A stretch of DNA of 36,576 bases from Streptomyces sp. NRRL F-5122 (GTDB lineage: Bacteria; Actinomycetota; Actinomycetes; Streptomycetales; Streptomycetaceae). A model generated the notes under the pieces. The model searched no databases. It was not told the DNA's origin and was given only the letters and a program-made list of their open reading frames with translations. The stretch is taken from positions 1 to 36,576 of the forward strand of contig NZ_LMWH01000284.1 in the NCBI RefSeq assembly GCF_001507435.1, given 5' to 3'. Below are positions 1 to 6,800 of the stretch, one piece after another. Each line of letters starts with the position of its first letter. Position 1 is the stretch's first letter. A program made the translations under genes and the position numbers.

Positions 1-42
1 GGCGTCGCCGCACTCCACAACCTCAAGCTCGACATCCGGTAA
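1..42 (+). CDS. C-terminal tail of an unidentified gene (partial at window edge)
   Basis: An open frame runs from the first base to a TAA at 40-42 and gives 13 residues ending in LHNLKLDIR. The gene starts outside the window. The tail is too short to name. Ending in this style it could be a transposase, given the number of transposase fragments nearby, but that is a guess. Confidence 0.3.
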   Translation, partial: GVAALHNLKLDIR

Positions 43-95
43 GCCAACCACCCCTCGCGGGGCAGCAGGTCCCGGCCGGCATTACGTGATGGCTC

Positions 96-488
96 TTAGG
101 TGGGTGATGTGTGGGGGCGGGCGTCGTACGTGGCGCGGGCGGCGTCGATGTGGGCCAGGTGCGTGATGCTCCACTCCAGTAGGGGTGCGGTGGCTTGGCG
201 GAGGGTTTTGCCCATAGGGGTGAGTTCGTAACTGACGTGCGGCGGCATGACGTTGCGGACAGTCCGCGTAAGGATTCCGTCGCGTTCCAGGCTGCGCAGG
301 GTGACAGTGAGCATGCGCTGGCTGATTCCGTCGACGGCGCGCTTGAGTTCGGTGAAGCGGAGTGGTCCCTGGCTGAGATTGCGCACGACGAGCAGTGACC
401 ATTTGTCCCCGACGATGTCGAGCACTTCGCGGGTCCGGCACGGGTCCTGTTGCCGTGCGGGTCGCGACTCGCTGCCGGCTGTGGCCAT
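96..488 (-). CDS. HxlR-family winged-helix transcriptional regulator
   Basis: This is a 130-residue protein of normal HxlR length. The family hallmarks are visible. Cys17 lies just before the first helix, in the position used for thiol sensing in YodB/HypR-type members. GDKW is at 27-30, the helix and recognition segment LRFTELKR...ISQRMLT at about 43-61, and the wing ends in YELT at 87-90. It would bind DNA as a dimer in the cytoplasm. It is divergent from the hydrolase gene at 648 across 159 bases, so it most likely controls that gene and itself. The ligand or stress signal cannot be read from the sequence. The ATG at 488 is the only sensible start, with a CCTCC-type site just upstream on the coding strand side. 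Confidence 0.9.
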   Translation of the reverse strand: MATAGSESRPARQQDPCRTREVLDIVGDKWSLLVVRNLSQGPLRFTELKRAVDGISQRMLTVTLRSLERDGILTRTVRNVMPPHVSYELTPMGKTLRQATAPLLEWSITHLAHIDAARATYDARPHTSPT

Positions 489-647
489 GGTTACCTCCAG
501 AGAACCGGGGCACCGAAATGTGCCTTATTGCCCGAGACGTGGCAGGTGCGCCACGATGACTGTGGTTCTCAAAGAGTACTGAGGCACGAATAGGAACCAT
601 TACATTTTCGCCGCCTCCGCACCCCGAAGAGGAAGATCGTTTCCACC
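489..647. promoter_or_regulatory. Divergent intergenic region with GAGAACC/GGTTCTC inverted repeat
   Basis: The space between the HxlR gene and the hydrolase gene must hold both promoters. GAGAACC at 500-506 and GGTTCTC at 564-570 form an inverted repeat, and a further GGAACC lies at 593-598. The small palindrome AGTACT sits between the last two. Short repeats of this kind suit an HxlR operator, but which one is bound is inference. Confidence 0.35.
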
Positions 648-1376
648 ATGTCAACATTCCTGCTGGTCCACGGCGCTTGGCACAGCGGGCGGTGCTGGGA
701 GCGGGTGGTCCCGCTGCTGGAGTCGGCTGGACACCGCGCGTTCACGCCGTCGCTGACCGGCTACGGCGACAAAAAGCACCTGCTCAGCCCCGAAGTGGGG
801 CTCGACACGCACGTCGAGGACGTCGTCAAGCTGATCCACGAGGAGGACCTGACCGAGGTGGTCCTCGTGGGCCACAGCTACGCAGGACTGGTTATCTCGT
901 CCGTGGCCAACGAGGTCCCGGAACGGATCGCACACCTGGTGTACCTGGATGCGATGGTCCCGGAGCACGGCGAGACCGCCATCGACGTCCAGCCTGTGAC
1001 GCAGAACCTGATCGACCTGGCCGCGAAGTCCGACAGTGCCTGGCGCGTTCCACCGCTGCCCGAGATGCCCGCCCCTCTCGGCCTGTTCGGGGTCACCGAC
1101 CCGGCGGACGTCGCATGGTTGCGCGCGATGCTCTCTGACCAGCCGGTGCGCTGCCTGCAACAACCGGTCCGGCTGGACAACCCGGCCGTGGACAGGATTG
1201 CGCGTACGCACATCCACTGCGTCGGCGTAATGCCGGAGGGCATCACGCGGCGGCCCGTCCCCGCGATACAGCCCAATGGTTCTCCGGCACGGGTGTGGGA
1301 ACTGCCGACCGGGCACGACTGCATGATCACCATGCCAGCAGAGGTGAGTGAACTGCTGCTCAAGCTCGGCCTTTAG
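648..1376 (+). CDS. Alpha/beta-hydrolase (methyl esterase / salicylate-esterase-like)
   Basis: This is a 242-residue cytoplasmic hydrolase. VHGAWH at 7-12 forms the oxyanion-hole loop, GHSYAG at 75-80 carries the nucleophile Ser77, and the catalytic His is probably H223 in the TGHDCM segment near the C-terminus. The length and the AWHSG...W opening resemble the plant methylesterase/EstC-like branch of the superfamily, so the substrate is probably a small ester or lactone. The ATG at 648 follows a purine-rich AAGAGGAAG site. It is divergent from the HxlR gene, which makes it a likely detoxification target of that regulator. The exact substrate is unknown. Confidence 0.88.
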   Translation: MSTFLLVHGAWHSGRCWERVVPLLESAGHRAFTPSLTGYGDKKHLLSPEVGLDTHVEDVVKLIHEEDLTEVVLVGHSYAGLVISSVANEVPERIAHLVYLDAMVPEHGETAIDVQPVTQNLIDLAAKSDSAWRVPPLPEMPAPLGLFGVTDPADVAWLRAMLSDQPVRCLQQPVRLDNPAVDRIARTHIHCVGVMPEGITRRPVPAIQPNGSPARVWELPTGHDCMITMPAEVSELLLKLGL

Positions 1377-1417
1377 CTCTGGGATCGATGGCGAGCCTCC
1401 ATACAGAAGTGCCACTG

Positions 1418-1452
1418 CTGTTCCCGGGCCCGTGCGACGGGTCCGGGAACAG
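1418..1452 (+). terminator. Strong hairpin terminator after the hydrolase gene
   Basis: The arms at 1418-1432 and 1438-1452 pair over 15 positions with a single G-T wobble and a 5-base loop. It lies 41 bases past the hydrolase stop. There is no T tract, as is common for Streptomyces hairpin terminators. Confidence 0.75.
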
Positions 1453-1818
1453 TCCACTCGGTGCAATGCGTCAGTCGGCCGCGGCGAGTAGACCAGCCGT
1501 CGAGCGCAGGAGTTGCCCGCTTCAGTCCGCACCTATGTTTTTGGATGATCTGGGCTGCAGGAGGCCATCCGTGTCGTAGTGCGCCCGAGTGATCGAGATG
1601 TGCCGGAAGGCTGACAGCCTCACAAGGGCGGGAGCCGCAGGGGCCCCCAGGGGGACCAGGCTTCTGCCCCGCTCCCCATTCCTGGGGCGCCGCGGTAGCG
1701 GGCTCTCTGACCCGCGTCGACACGTACACGTTGCGCTGACCGTAGTCTGCTGCAGGTCGCCGGTGTCCATGTCGTCCGGGCCTGCTGGCTACACCCTCGA
1801 TGCCCGCGCAACGCCTCG

Positions 1819-1851
1819 CGCCCTCCATACGGCTACGCGGTATGGAGGGCG
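1819..1851. repeat. Perfect 12-bp inverted repeat (hairpin)
   Basis: The arms at 1819-1830 and 1840-1851 (CGCCCTCCATAC and its complement) pair perfectly around a 9-base loop. It lies in gene-free DNA. It may be a leftover terminator or a mobile-element end. Confidence 0.7.
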
Positions 1852-2136
1852 TCTGCATCCGCGTCTGCCGTGCCCAAGGGGCGAACGCCGACCCTGTCCG
1901 CCGTTGGACCTTCTCGCGAATCGCCGGTAGGGCACGGCATCCGCAACGTGCCCGCTTGCCCTGTTACGGTCGCCATGCGGACCGGGTGCTCCACCCCCCC
2001 GGGCGCCCGGCCCGCGCATCCATCGCGTGACGTCCCCGGCTGAGACGGGAGGCGAAGGCGTCGCGTGGTGCTCGCCGAGCAAGCCATAGCTTCACTCGGT
2101 AATGCTGCGGTGGGACGCGGATGGTCGAGTAGCCAC

Positions 2137-2188
2137 CGGCATGCGCGGAGTCTCTGCCACTGCAGGGGCAGAGACTCCGCGCATGCCG
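2137..2188. repeat. Perfect 22-bp inverted repeat with 8-base loop
   Basis: The arms at 2137-2158 and 2167-2188 are exact reverse complements over 22 positions, starting CGGCATGCGC and ending TCTCTGCC. The loop is ACTGCAGG. This is the longest perfect hairpin I found in the window, and it has no intact gene beside it. Confidence 0.85.
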
Positions 2189-2401
2189 CTGATGGGCTGT
2201 ACACCGATGTCAGCTTGGGTGGCGGGCTTCAGCTTCCAGCCGTTGTCGCTGCATCCGCGTGCAGCGGTGGAAACCGGTGCCCCTTTGACGGTGACGAGAT
2301 CACCCGCTTTAGCGGCCTGTCGGGCGATTGCGGCAGAGTGTGCCACCGCCACTCGGTGCTGATGCCGCCCGGTCAGCCCCTCGCTTCTGCGCGGACAGTC
2401 C

Positions 2402-2850
2402 GGTGAAGCCGAGGTGCAGGACGCCCTGTGTGCCGCAGTGCGTTTCGAACGTGGGGTGGGCCAGTTTGCGCGGATGCCGTACGTGTCTTCCTCAAGGGCC
2501 TCGCCGCCGCCGACGAATAGGCAAACGGCATCGAAGCTTTCCACACCGCCTTCGGCGGGGTGCTCCAACTCAGGTCCCGGCTGCTGCTCATGTACGAGCG
2601 TTTCGAGCAGGCCCTGGCCCACTCCTTGGCCGAGGAGAGCAAGGCCGGGCATCCGGCACCACGCCTCGTCGCAGCCCAGGTCATCTCGCTCTTCCAACTG
2701 GTCACCAGCGAGGAGGCACGCGAGCGCGTCGCCTCTGCACCAGCCGACGAGCCCCGCAATGCACTGAACGCCTGGATCGATGAGTCAGCCGTCCTTCTGG
2801 CAGAAGGCCTTGCGGGCTACGGCATTCGAACGAGTGCCTCTGCCTCCTGA
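2402..2850 (+). pseudogene. Broken TetR-family regulator (C-terminal part)
   Basis: The open part, from about 2560, encodes an all-helical ligand-binding region of TetR/AcrR type. It has the pattern LRSRLLLMYERFEQALAHSL, then HPAPRLVAAQVISLFQL, and ends after NAWIDESAVLLAEGLAGYGIR. The same frame extends upstream through VRVFLKGLAAADE, then a TAG at 2518, then ANGIEAFHTAFGG, so an in-frame stop interrupts one continuous domain. Upstream of about 2475 the coding signal (AEVQDALCAAVRFERGVGQ) is in another frame, so a frameshift is also present. No N-terminal HTH is seen. This is a dead regulator unless the stop is a sequencing error. Confidence 0.7.
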
Positions 2851-2874
2851 CTGAGCGATCCGCCCGAGCATGGC

Positions 2875-3219
2875 TCAGCCCGAGGACGCGGGCCTGCGCA
2901 ACAGCCACTGACCGAACGTCCGACGCGGGGGCCGCACCACCACCTTGCCGTGGGCCTTCTGGCCGACCAGCTCCACGCGCAGCGTGGTCGGTGCGTCCGG
3001 GGGCGTCTGCGTGCGGCGGTGTCTGAGCTTGCAGTGGACCAGGGTCAGGCCGTCGACATCGACCTCGACGCCCGGCCTTGTGATCAGCGTCAGGCTCTTC
3101 CCCGTCATGGCCACGTCGATCCGCAGGGTGTCCTGCGTGATCACGGCCTCGGTGAAGTCCAGCGTCACGTCGCACCAGGTCACCGCGAGTTCCAGGCTGC
3201 GTGGCAGCACCCAGCGCCT
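2875..3219 (-). pseudogene. C-terminal fragment of a DUF1707 (SHOCT-like) protein
   Basis: The frame reads RWVLPRSLELAVTW..., then DFTEAVITQDTLRIDV, then RPPRRTFGQWLLRR. I recognise this as the conserved C-terminal half of Streptomyces DUF1707 proteins. In those proteins it follows an N-terminal DUF1707 domain of about 60 residues. Here the N-terminal domain is missing, and the sequence turns into an oppositely oriented transposase fragment at about 3220. The apparent ATG at 3210 lies inside the conserved block, so it is not the original start. The intact family is thought to be cell-envelope or regulatory; its function is not established. Confidence 0.7.
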
Positions 3220-3221
3220 CG

Positions 3222-3500
3222 TCCGTCACCGCCCGGAGGGAGTACGGGATCGAGTTGGTGGGGCCGGTCGGACTGGACACCTGCCACGAGAACCACGAAG
3301 GCGAGCACTTCACGCAGAGCGCCTTCACCATCGACTGGAAGGCCCGCAAGGTCACCTGCCCCGAGGGCAAGATCAGCGCCAGATGGTCCGACCAGCGAAA
3401 GAGCAGCGGAACTCCCGTCGCGCGGGTGCACTTCACCGCTCAGGACTGCGGCAGTTGCCCCGTGCGCGAAAAGTGCGTGGTCGCCATCATCATGAACCTG
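3222..3500 (+). mobile_element. IS1182-type transposase internal fragment
   Basis: The reading frame from about 3222 gives YGIELVGPVGLDT, then FTQSAFTIDWKARKVTCPEG, WSDQRKSSGTPVARVHFTA and CGSCPVREKC. This is the central and zinc-binding CxxC part of IS1182-family transposases, as I remember the family. The N-terminal half, the terminal catalytic part and both inverted repeats are missing. It sits exactly where the DUF1707 gene loses its N-terminus, so insertion followed by deletion is the simplest history. Confidence 0.75.
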
Positions 3501-3656
3501 CCAGTACGACAGGTTCTTCGGTAGTGGTCTTCACCCTGTCGGTGATCTGCGTGCTGACCTTCCTCGCGGGGGTAGCCGTCCGCGAGCGGGTGCCACGGCA
3601 CGCCGCGGCCCTCCCCTCCGGCGGCGCATCGACGGCGGGGCAGTCGGTCACGACGG

Positions 3657-3938
3657 TCAGGTCGTCATCACGGCATCGCAGTCGGGGCAGACCACGGACG
3701 CGTACTGTGCGGGGTACCAAGGCATCTCAGGGTTTTCGGATGGCTTGTGGCAGTCCGTCTCCATAGCGAAGGTGTCCTTGCCGCACAGAGTCCGCGGTCC
3801 CGTCGCGGTGGGCGTCCCCGGGGCGGTGGGCGCCGCATGCACCCGGCGGACGGTCCGTGCCTCACCAGGCGCCCCGCCCGGACGGGTGCGCGGGCCCACC
3901 GGCTTGTCGAGCTCGTACACAACGACGATCGCGCCCAT
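3657..3938 (-). CDS. Small hypothetical protein with terminal CxxC motif
   Basis: This is a 93-residue protein starting MGAIVVVYELDKPVG. It has a Pro/Thr/Ala-rich middle (about 30-50) and a Cys-containing end: LCGKDTF at 51-57, Cys63, and VVCPDCD at 83-89. The C-terminal block could bind one zinc. There is no signal peptide or membrane segment. The start is set by the ATG at 3938. I recognise the style from Streptomyces hypothetical proteins that end in a single zinc-ribbon half, but I cannot name a function. It stands alone between decayed genes. Confidence 0.55.
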   Translation of the reverse strand: MGAIVVVYELDKPVGPRTRPGGAPGEARTVRRVHAAPTAPGTPTATGPRTLCGKDTFAMETDCHKPSENPEMPWYPAQYASVVCPDCDAVMTT

Positions 3939-4363
3939 GCCTCCACGGTAGACGGCCCCACGGCGATCCGCGGTAGGCGATCGTGCTCCGTCTGGGGCTG
4001 AGCGTGGCGGTAACAGCGCTGCAGTGGGTTTTCTTTCAGTAGGCACCGGCTCGGCCGGTCGAAGAACCGGTGGGCCCACCGCTACCGCCGCCCTCGGCTC
4101 CGACGGCCGGCGCCGGGAAGAAGACCCCCTCACCAGCCCCGGGCAGGCCGTGTCGGGCCGCCGTAGCGGTGCGGTGCGGGCCGGCCGTGACTGGTCTACG
4201 AGGACATCGCCGAAGGACGCATCCATCGGCCGTACGAGCACCGCGATGCGATGTATCGAAAAGAGCGGGAGCAGGCGGCCGGGCATCCGGACGCACCGAT
4301 GCCCGGGGAGGCCGAGAGCTCGGTCCAGGCGGCGGTCAGGAACGCCAGGTCCGCTCGTGCGGG
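3939..4363. other. Stretch without a supported gene
   Basis: No full gene is supported. On the plus strand about 4190-4370 there is a short run with coding character (LVYEDIAEGRIHRPYEHRDAM, then EREQAAGHPDAPMPGEAESS). It lacks a convincing start and merges into the antisense of the next gene. It may be a remnant. Confidence 0.3.
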
Positions 4364-4597
4364 TCAGGCGTGGTCGACGAGCTCTGCCTTGCCCCGCTGG
4401 CGGGCGCAGTGCGCACAGCAGAAGAACTGCCCGTCGGCCTGGAGGCCGTGACCGAGAATGCGGCATTGGCAGTTGTTGCAGATCGGCGCCATCTTCTGGG
4501 CGGCGCACTCGAGGCTGTCGAAGGTGTGGACCGCTCCCTTGACGTGCACCTCGAATGCCATTTCGTAGTCGTTGCCGCAGACCTCACACACGGCCAT
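4364..4597 (-). CDS. Small Cys-rich metal-binding protein (metallothionein-like)
   Basis: This is a 77-residue protein starting MAVCEVCGNDY. It contains ten Cys and several His. CxxC at 4-7 is followed by a Cys at 31, then CNNCQC at 40-45 and CCAHC at 60-64. The second half (C-x-x-C-x-C ... G-x-F-x-C-x-x-C-A) has the spacing of the prokaryotic metallothionein fold of SmtA, and the first CxxC is zinc-ribbon-like. It would be cytoplasmic and hold zinc or another thiophilic metal. The ATG at 4597 is chosen because it starts the conserved block. The frame stays open upstream into the propeller pseudogene, but that extension has no coding character. Confidence 0.7.
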   Translation of the reverse strand: MAVCEVCGNDYEMAFEVHVKGAVHTFDSLECAAQKMAPICNNCQCRILGHGLQADGQFFCCAHCARQRGKAELVDHA

Positions 4598-4889
4598 GGA
4601 CGCCCAACTCCTCAACGCTTCTCGGACAGGACCGCTACCGGTACCAGCAACCGCCAGCGTTCCACGACGGTAGTGAAGAGCCACCCCGGTCCTCGGGCGG
4701 CACCTGGCCCTGCAGCCCGAGTGGCATACAGGAATCACTCGGCCGGGCGCGAGAGCCGCGCCTGTCCCGCCGACCTCATCGCCTTCGAGGAGAACCTGAG
4801 CGCCGACCGCGCGGACTGGCGTATCACTGACCTGATCCGGCATGCCGAGCAGTGTGGTGCGCCCAACCCGGGCGTCGCCTGCCCGGCGC
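4598..4889. other. Junction zone with a plus-strand coding remnant
   Basis: On the plus strand about 4765-4890 a frame reads ADLIAFEENLSADRADWRI then TDLIRHAEQCGAPNPGV. This has the composition of real protein but no start, and no continuation past about 4895, where the antisense propeller gene begins. It looks like a gene fragment joined to the propeller gene by deletion. I do not recognise the family. Confidence 0.3.
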
Positions 4890-5752
4890 CCGGGGGTCAG
4901 GTTGCTGGACGTGGAGTTGAAGATCACACGTCGGCCGTCATCGAAGAGCCGCACGAGAGCGGAGTAGCCGTCGCCCGCGGTGCCGTCCGCGCTGGTATCC
5001 GCCCGGCGCGCTTGGCCGGTGTCCACGTCCTTGACGTACAGGCCCTTGTAGGCCTCGTCCTTGCGCAGGTCGTATGCGACGTAGCGGCCATCGGCGCTGA
5101 GGCCGCGGCCGTTGATGGTGTCGGCAATGCCGGAGGGCACGATCTCCGTCTCCGCGCCCGTCGTCAAATCCCGCTCCAGCATGCGGGTCAGCCTCGGTTC
5201 ACCTGCGCTGCGGTGGTCGACGGTGTAGGTCACATGGTCGCCGTCCGCGCTGATCGCGTTCACCACGCCTTCCTCCTTCCAGTCGAGGTCGGATGGCGCA
5301 GAACCTGGCCACAGCATCTGCAGTTCGCCGGTCATGCGGTCCCACACGTAGGGGCGGAGATTGTCGCCCATCGACACAGCGACACGGCGGCCGTTGGGGC
5401 TGATCCTTGCGTTGCCCGTGATCCTCCCCTTGCCGGGGATCTGTACCTGCCTGCCGGTTTTGACGTCCTTGAGGAAGACGCAGTGGGGCACGGTCAGCGG
5501 GCACCCTTCGCGCGGGCCGTTGGTCTGGTACGCCACGTACCGCCCATCGTCACTGACGGTCGCGTAGTACGAATATGTGGTCAGCTCGGTGCCGTCCGCC
5601 TCGCTGCTCACTCGCTGCACGCCACCGGTGCCGTGGTCAGGCGTGGCCGACGCTGACGGCTGCGATGCCAGGCACAGCGCGGCTAGCACCACTGCGGTCG
5701 CGCCGATGCGCCGTAAGCCTGCGGATGGCCTTGCCTTCGTGCAGTCCCCCAT
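4890..5752 (-). pseudogene. Secreted WD40-like (PD40) beta-propeller protein, 3'-truncated
   Basis: The first part is a clear exported beta-propeller. It has a signal peptide (RRIGATAVVLAALCL...SASA) and then repeated blades with the PD40 pattern: VSDDGRYVAYQT, ISPNGRRVAVSM, ISADGDHVTYTV, LSADGRYVAYDL and FDDGRRVIFNS. The start ATG at 5752 follows a GAGGGG site. After SSNLTPG at about 4893 the family pattern, which normally continues with further blades, stops abruptly. The frame then runs on through unrelated sequence into the metallothionein-like gene, giving an apparent 462-residue fusion. Five blades is fewer than a closed propeller needs, so I read it as truncated. A real fusion protein is possible but unlikely. 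Confidence 0.65.
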
Positions 5753-6181
5753 GATTTGCCCCTCGTGGCACGTTCCCCCAGCCCTGCGCCAAGGGCTCGA
5801 CAGGATGCAAGCGCACCACGTGTCGCGGGGTCAACCTGTCGTAATGCGTACCACTTGGACGGGGGTGGGGTGTCTGGGCGCGGGGTCACACGCCCAGACA
5901 CCGAGCCGGTCGCGGCCTGTCCAACCTCAGCGGTGCCGGTTGTTGCGGTGCGTCCGAAGATGCCGCCATTCCGGGAAGAACACGCGGGAGAGGGTGAGGT
6001 GGGGGCAGCCAAGGTGGCACGCATGGTCAAGCACCTGACACTCGCTGGCAATGACGGGCTTGTCGGGACGCGCGAGAGTCAGGAGGCCCGCGGGTCCGCA
6101 GTGTGATGGCCACTACGCCTGAGCGCGTTGTGGTGGCTTGAGGACGGCGGAACCTGCGCCGTCAAATGATTGGAGACGAGC
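5753..6181. other. Intergenic stretch; only a hairpin stands out
   Basis: No gene is supported between the propeller pseudogene and the peptidoglycan-binding gene. The promoters of both genes must lie here because they are divergent, but I cannot pick clear -35/-10 elements. A strong hairpin at 5869-5902 is listed separately. Confidence 0.4.
5869..5902. repeat. Perfect 12-bp inverted repeat (hairpin)
   Basis: GGTGTCTGGGCG at 5869-5880 pairs perfectly with CGCCCAGACACC at 5891-5902 across a 10-base loop. It sits between two divergent genes, where a terminator is not expected. It may separate their transcription or be left from a lost gene. Confidence 0.7.
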
Positions 6182-6598
6182 ATGCGACTCAAGCGAGCTA
6201 TCGCCGCAGCAGCGGCGGCTGTCCTCCTCCCGCTCGGAGGGGCTGTCGCCATGGCGGCCCCGGCCGCTGCCACCGGCCCTTGCTCCGGGTCCACCTGGTT
6301 CAACTACGGTGGTTACTGGCACAGGATTCCCACGACGTCCGACAACAGCGGCAACCGCCAGTGTCACCTCCAGCAAGGCCTCGTCGGTGGCGGGGTGGGG
6401 GAGCTTCAGCGGAACCTGAACCGCTGCTACAACCAGGGCCTGGCCCTGGATTCCAACTACGGGCCCGCGACAGCCCGGGCCGTACGCAACGTGCAGAGCC
6501 GCCTCGGTATCTCCGTGGACGGGATCTTCGGCCCGCAGACTTCCAGCGCCATGGTGTGGGCCAAGTTCGACTCGGCCGGCAACTACTACGGCTGCTAG
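6182..6598 (+). CDS. Secreted peptidoglycan-binding domain protein
   Basis: This is a 138-residue exported protein. MRLKR begins a signal peptide with an Ala/Leu core ending near AMAAPAAATG. The mature part has Cys at CSGSTW, a linker, and a PG_binding_1 repeat: VGELQRNLNRCYNQGLALDS, then YGPATARAVRNVQSRLG and VDGIFGPQTSSAM. The paired D-x-x-YGP and DGxFGPxT motifs are the hallmark of this domain. No catalytic domain is attached, so it probably just binds cell wall in the extracellular space. The ATG at 6182 is preferred over the upstream in-frame TTG at 6170 because GGAGACGAG lies at ribosome-binding distance. A strong terminator follows. Confidence 0.85.
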   Translation: MRLKRAIAAAAAAVLLPLGGAVAMAAPAAATGPCSGSTWFNYGGYWHRIPTTSDNSGNRQCHLQQGLVGGGVGELQRNLNRCYNQGLALDSNYGPATARAVRNVQSRLGISVDGIFGPQTSSAMVWAKFDSAGNYYGC

Positions 6599-6618
6599 CG
6601 AGTAGATGCCCTCGCCAC

Positions 6619-6650
6619 AAGCCCTGCAGATCTCACTGCGGGGCTTTCTC
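6619..6650 (+). terminator. Rho-independent terminator
   Basis: AAGCCCTGCAG at 6619-6629 pairs with CTGCGGGGCTT at 6636-6646 with one G-T pair and a 6-base loop, and is followed by TCTC. It lies 20 bases past the peptidoglycan-binding gene and could also serve the converging AraC gene. Confidence 0.8.
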
Positions 6651-6800
6651 GCATCGCAGCCTGGGCCGGCCCGGGCCCGCTGAGGCACACCCGGTACTCG
6701 ACCGACCTCCCCGAGTACGCGGCGAAGCACTCCATTCCCGGGATGAGCAGGCACTTTGCGGTCAAGTGCGCCACCGGCATACCCGGTCGGTGGCGCTGAC

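Larger units (their letters stand above)
1453..2400. other. Long stretch without an intact gene
   Basis: No reading frame here looks like a full gene. Two hairpins (listed separately) are the clearest structure. On the minus strand, about 2092-2360, a frame with coding-like composition (segments such as AAKAGDLVTVKG and GCSDNGWKLKPA) ends at a stop near 2092. It may be the 3' end of a lost gene but I do not recognise it. The stretch reads as decayed DNA next to the broken TetR gene. Confidence 0.4.

Noticed and set aside
3490..3656. Hydrophobic run (VFTLSVICVLTFLAGVAV) after the IS1182 fragment
   Set aside because: It could be a membrane segment of a lost gene, but it has no start, no continuation and no recognisable family.
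4070..5656. Long plus-strand frame (about 530 residues)
   Set aside because: Most of it is antisense to the propeller and metallothionein-like genes. Only the short run near 4765-4895 looks coding, and it is reported separately.
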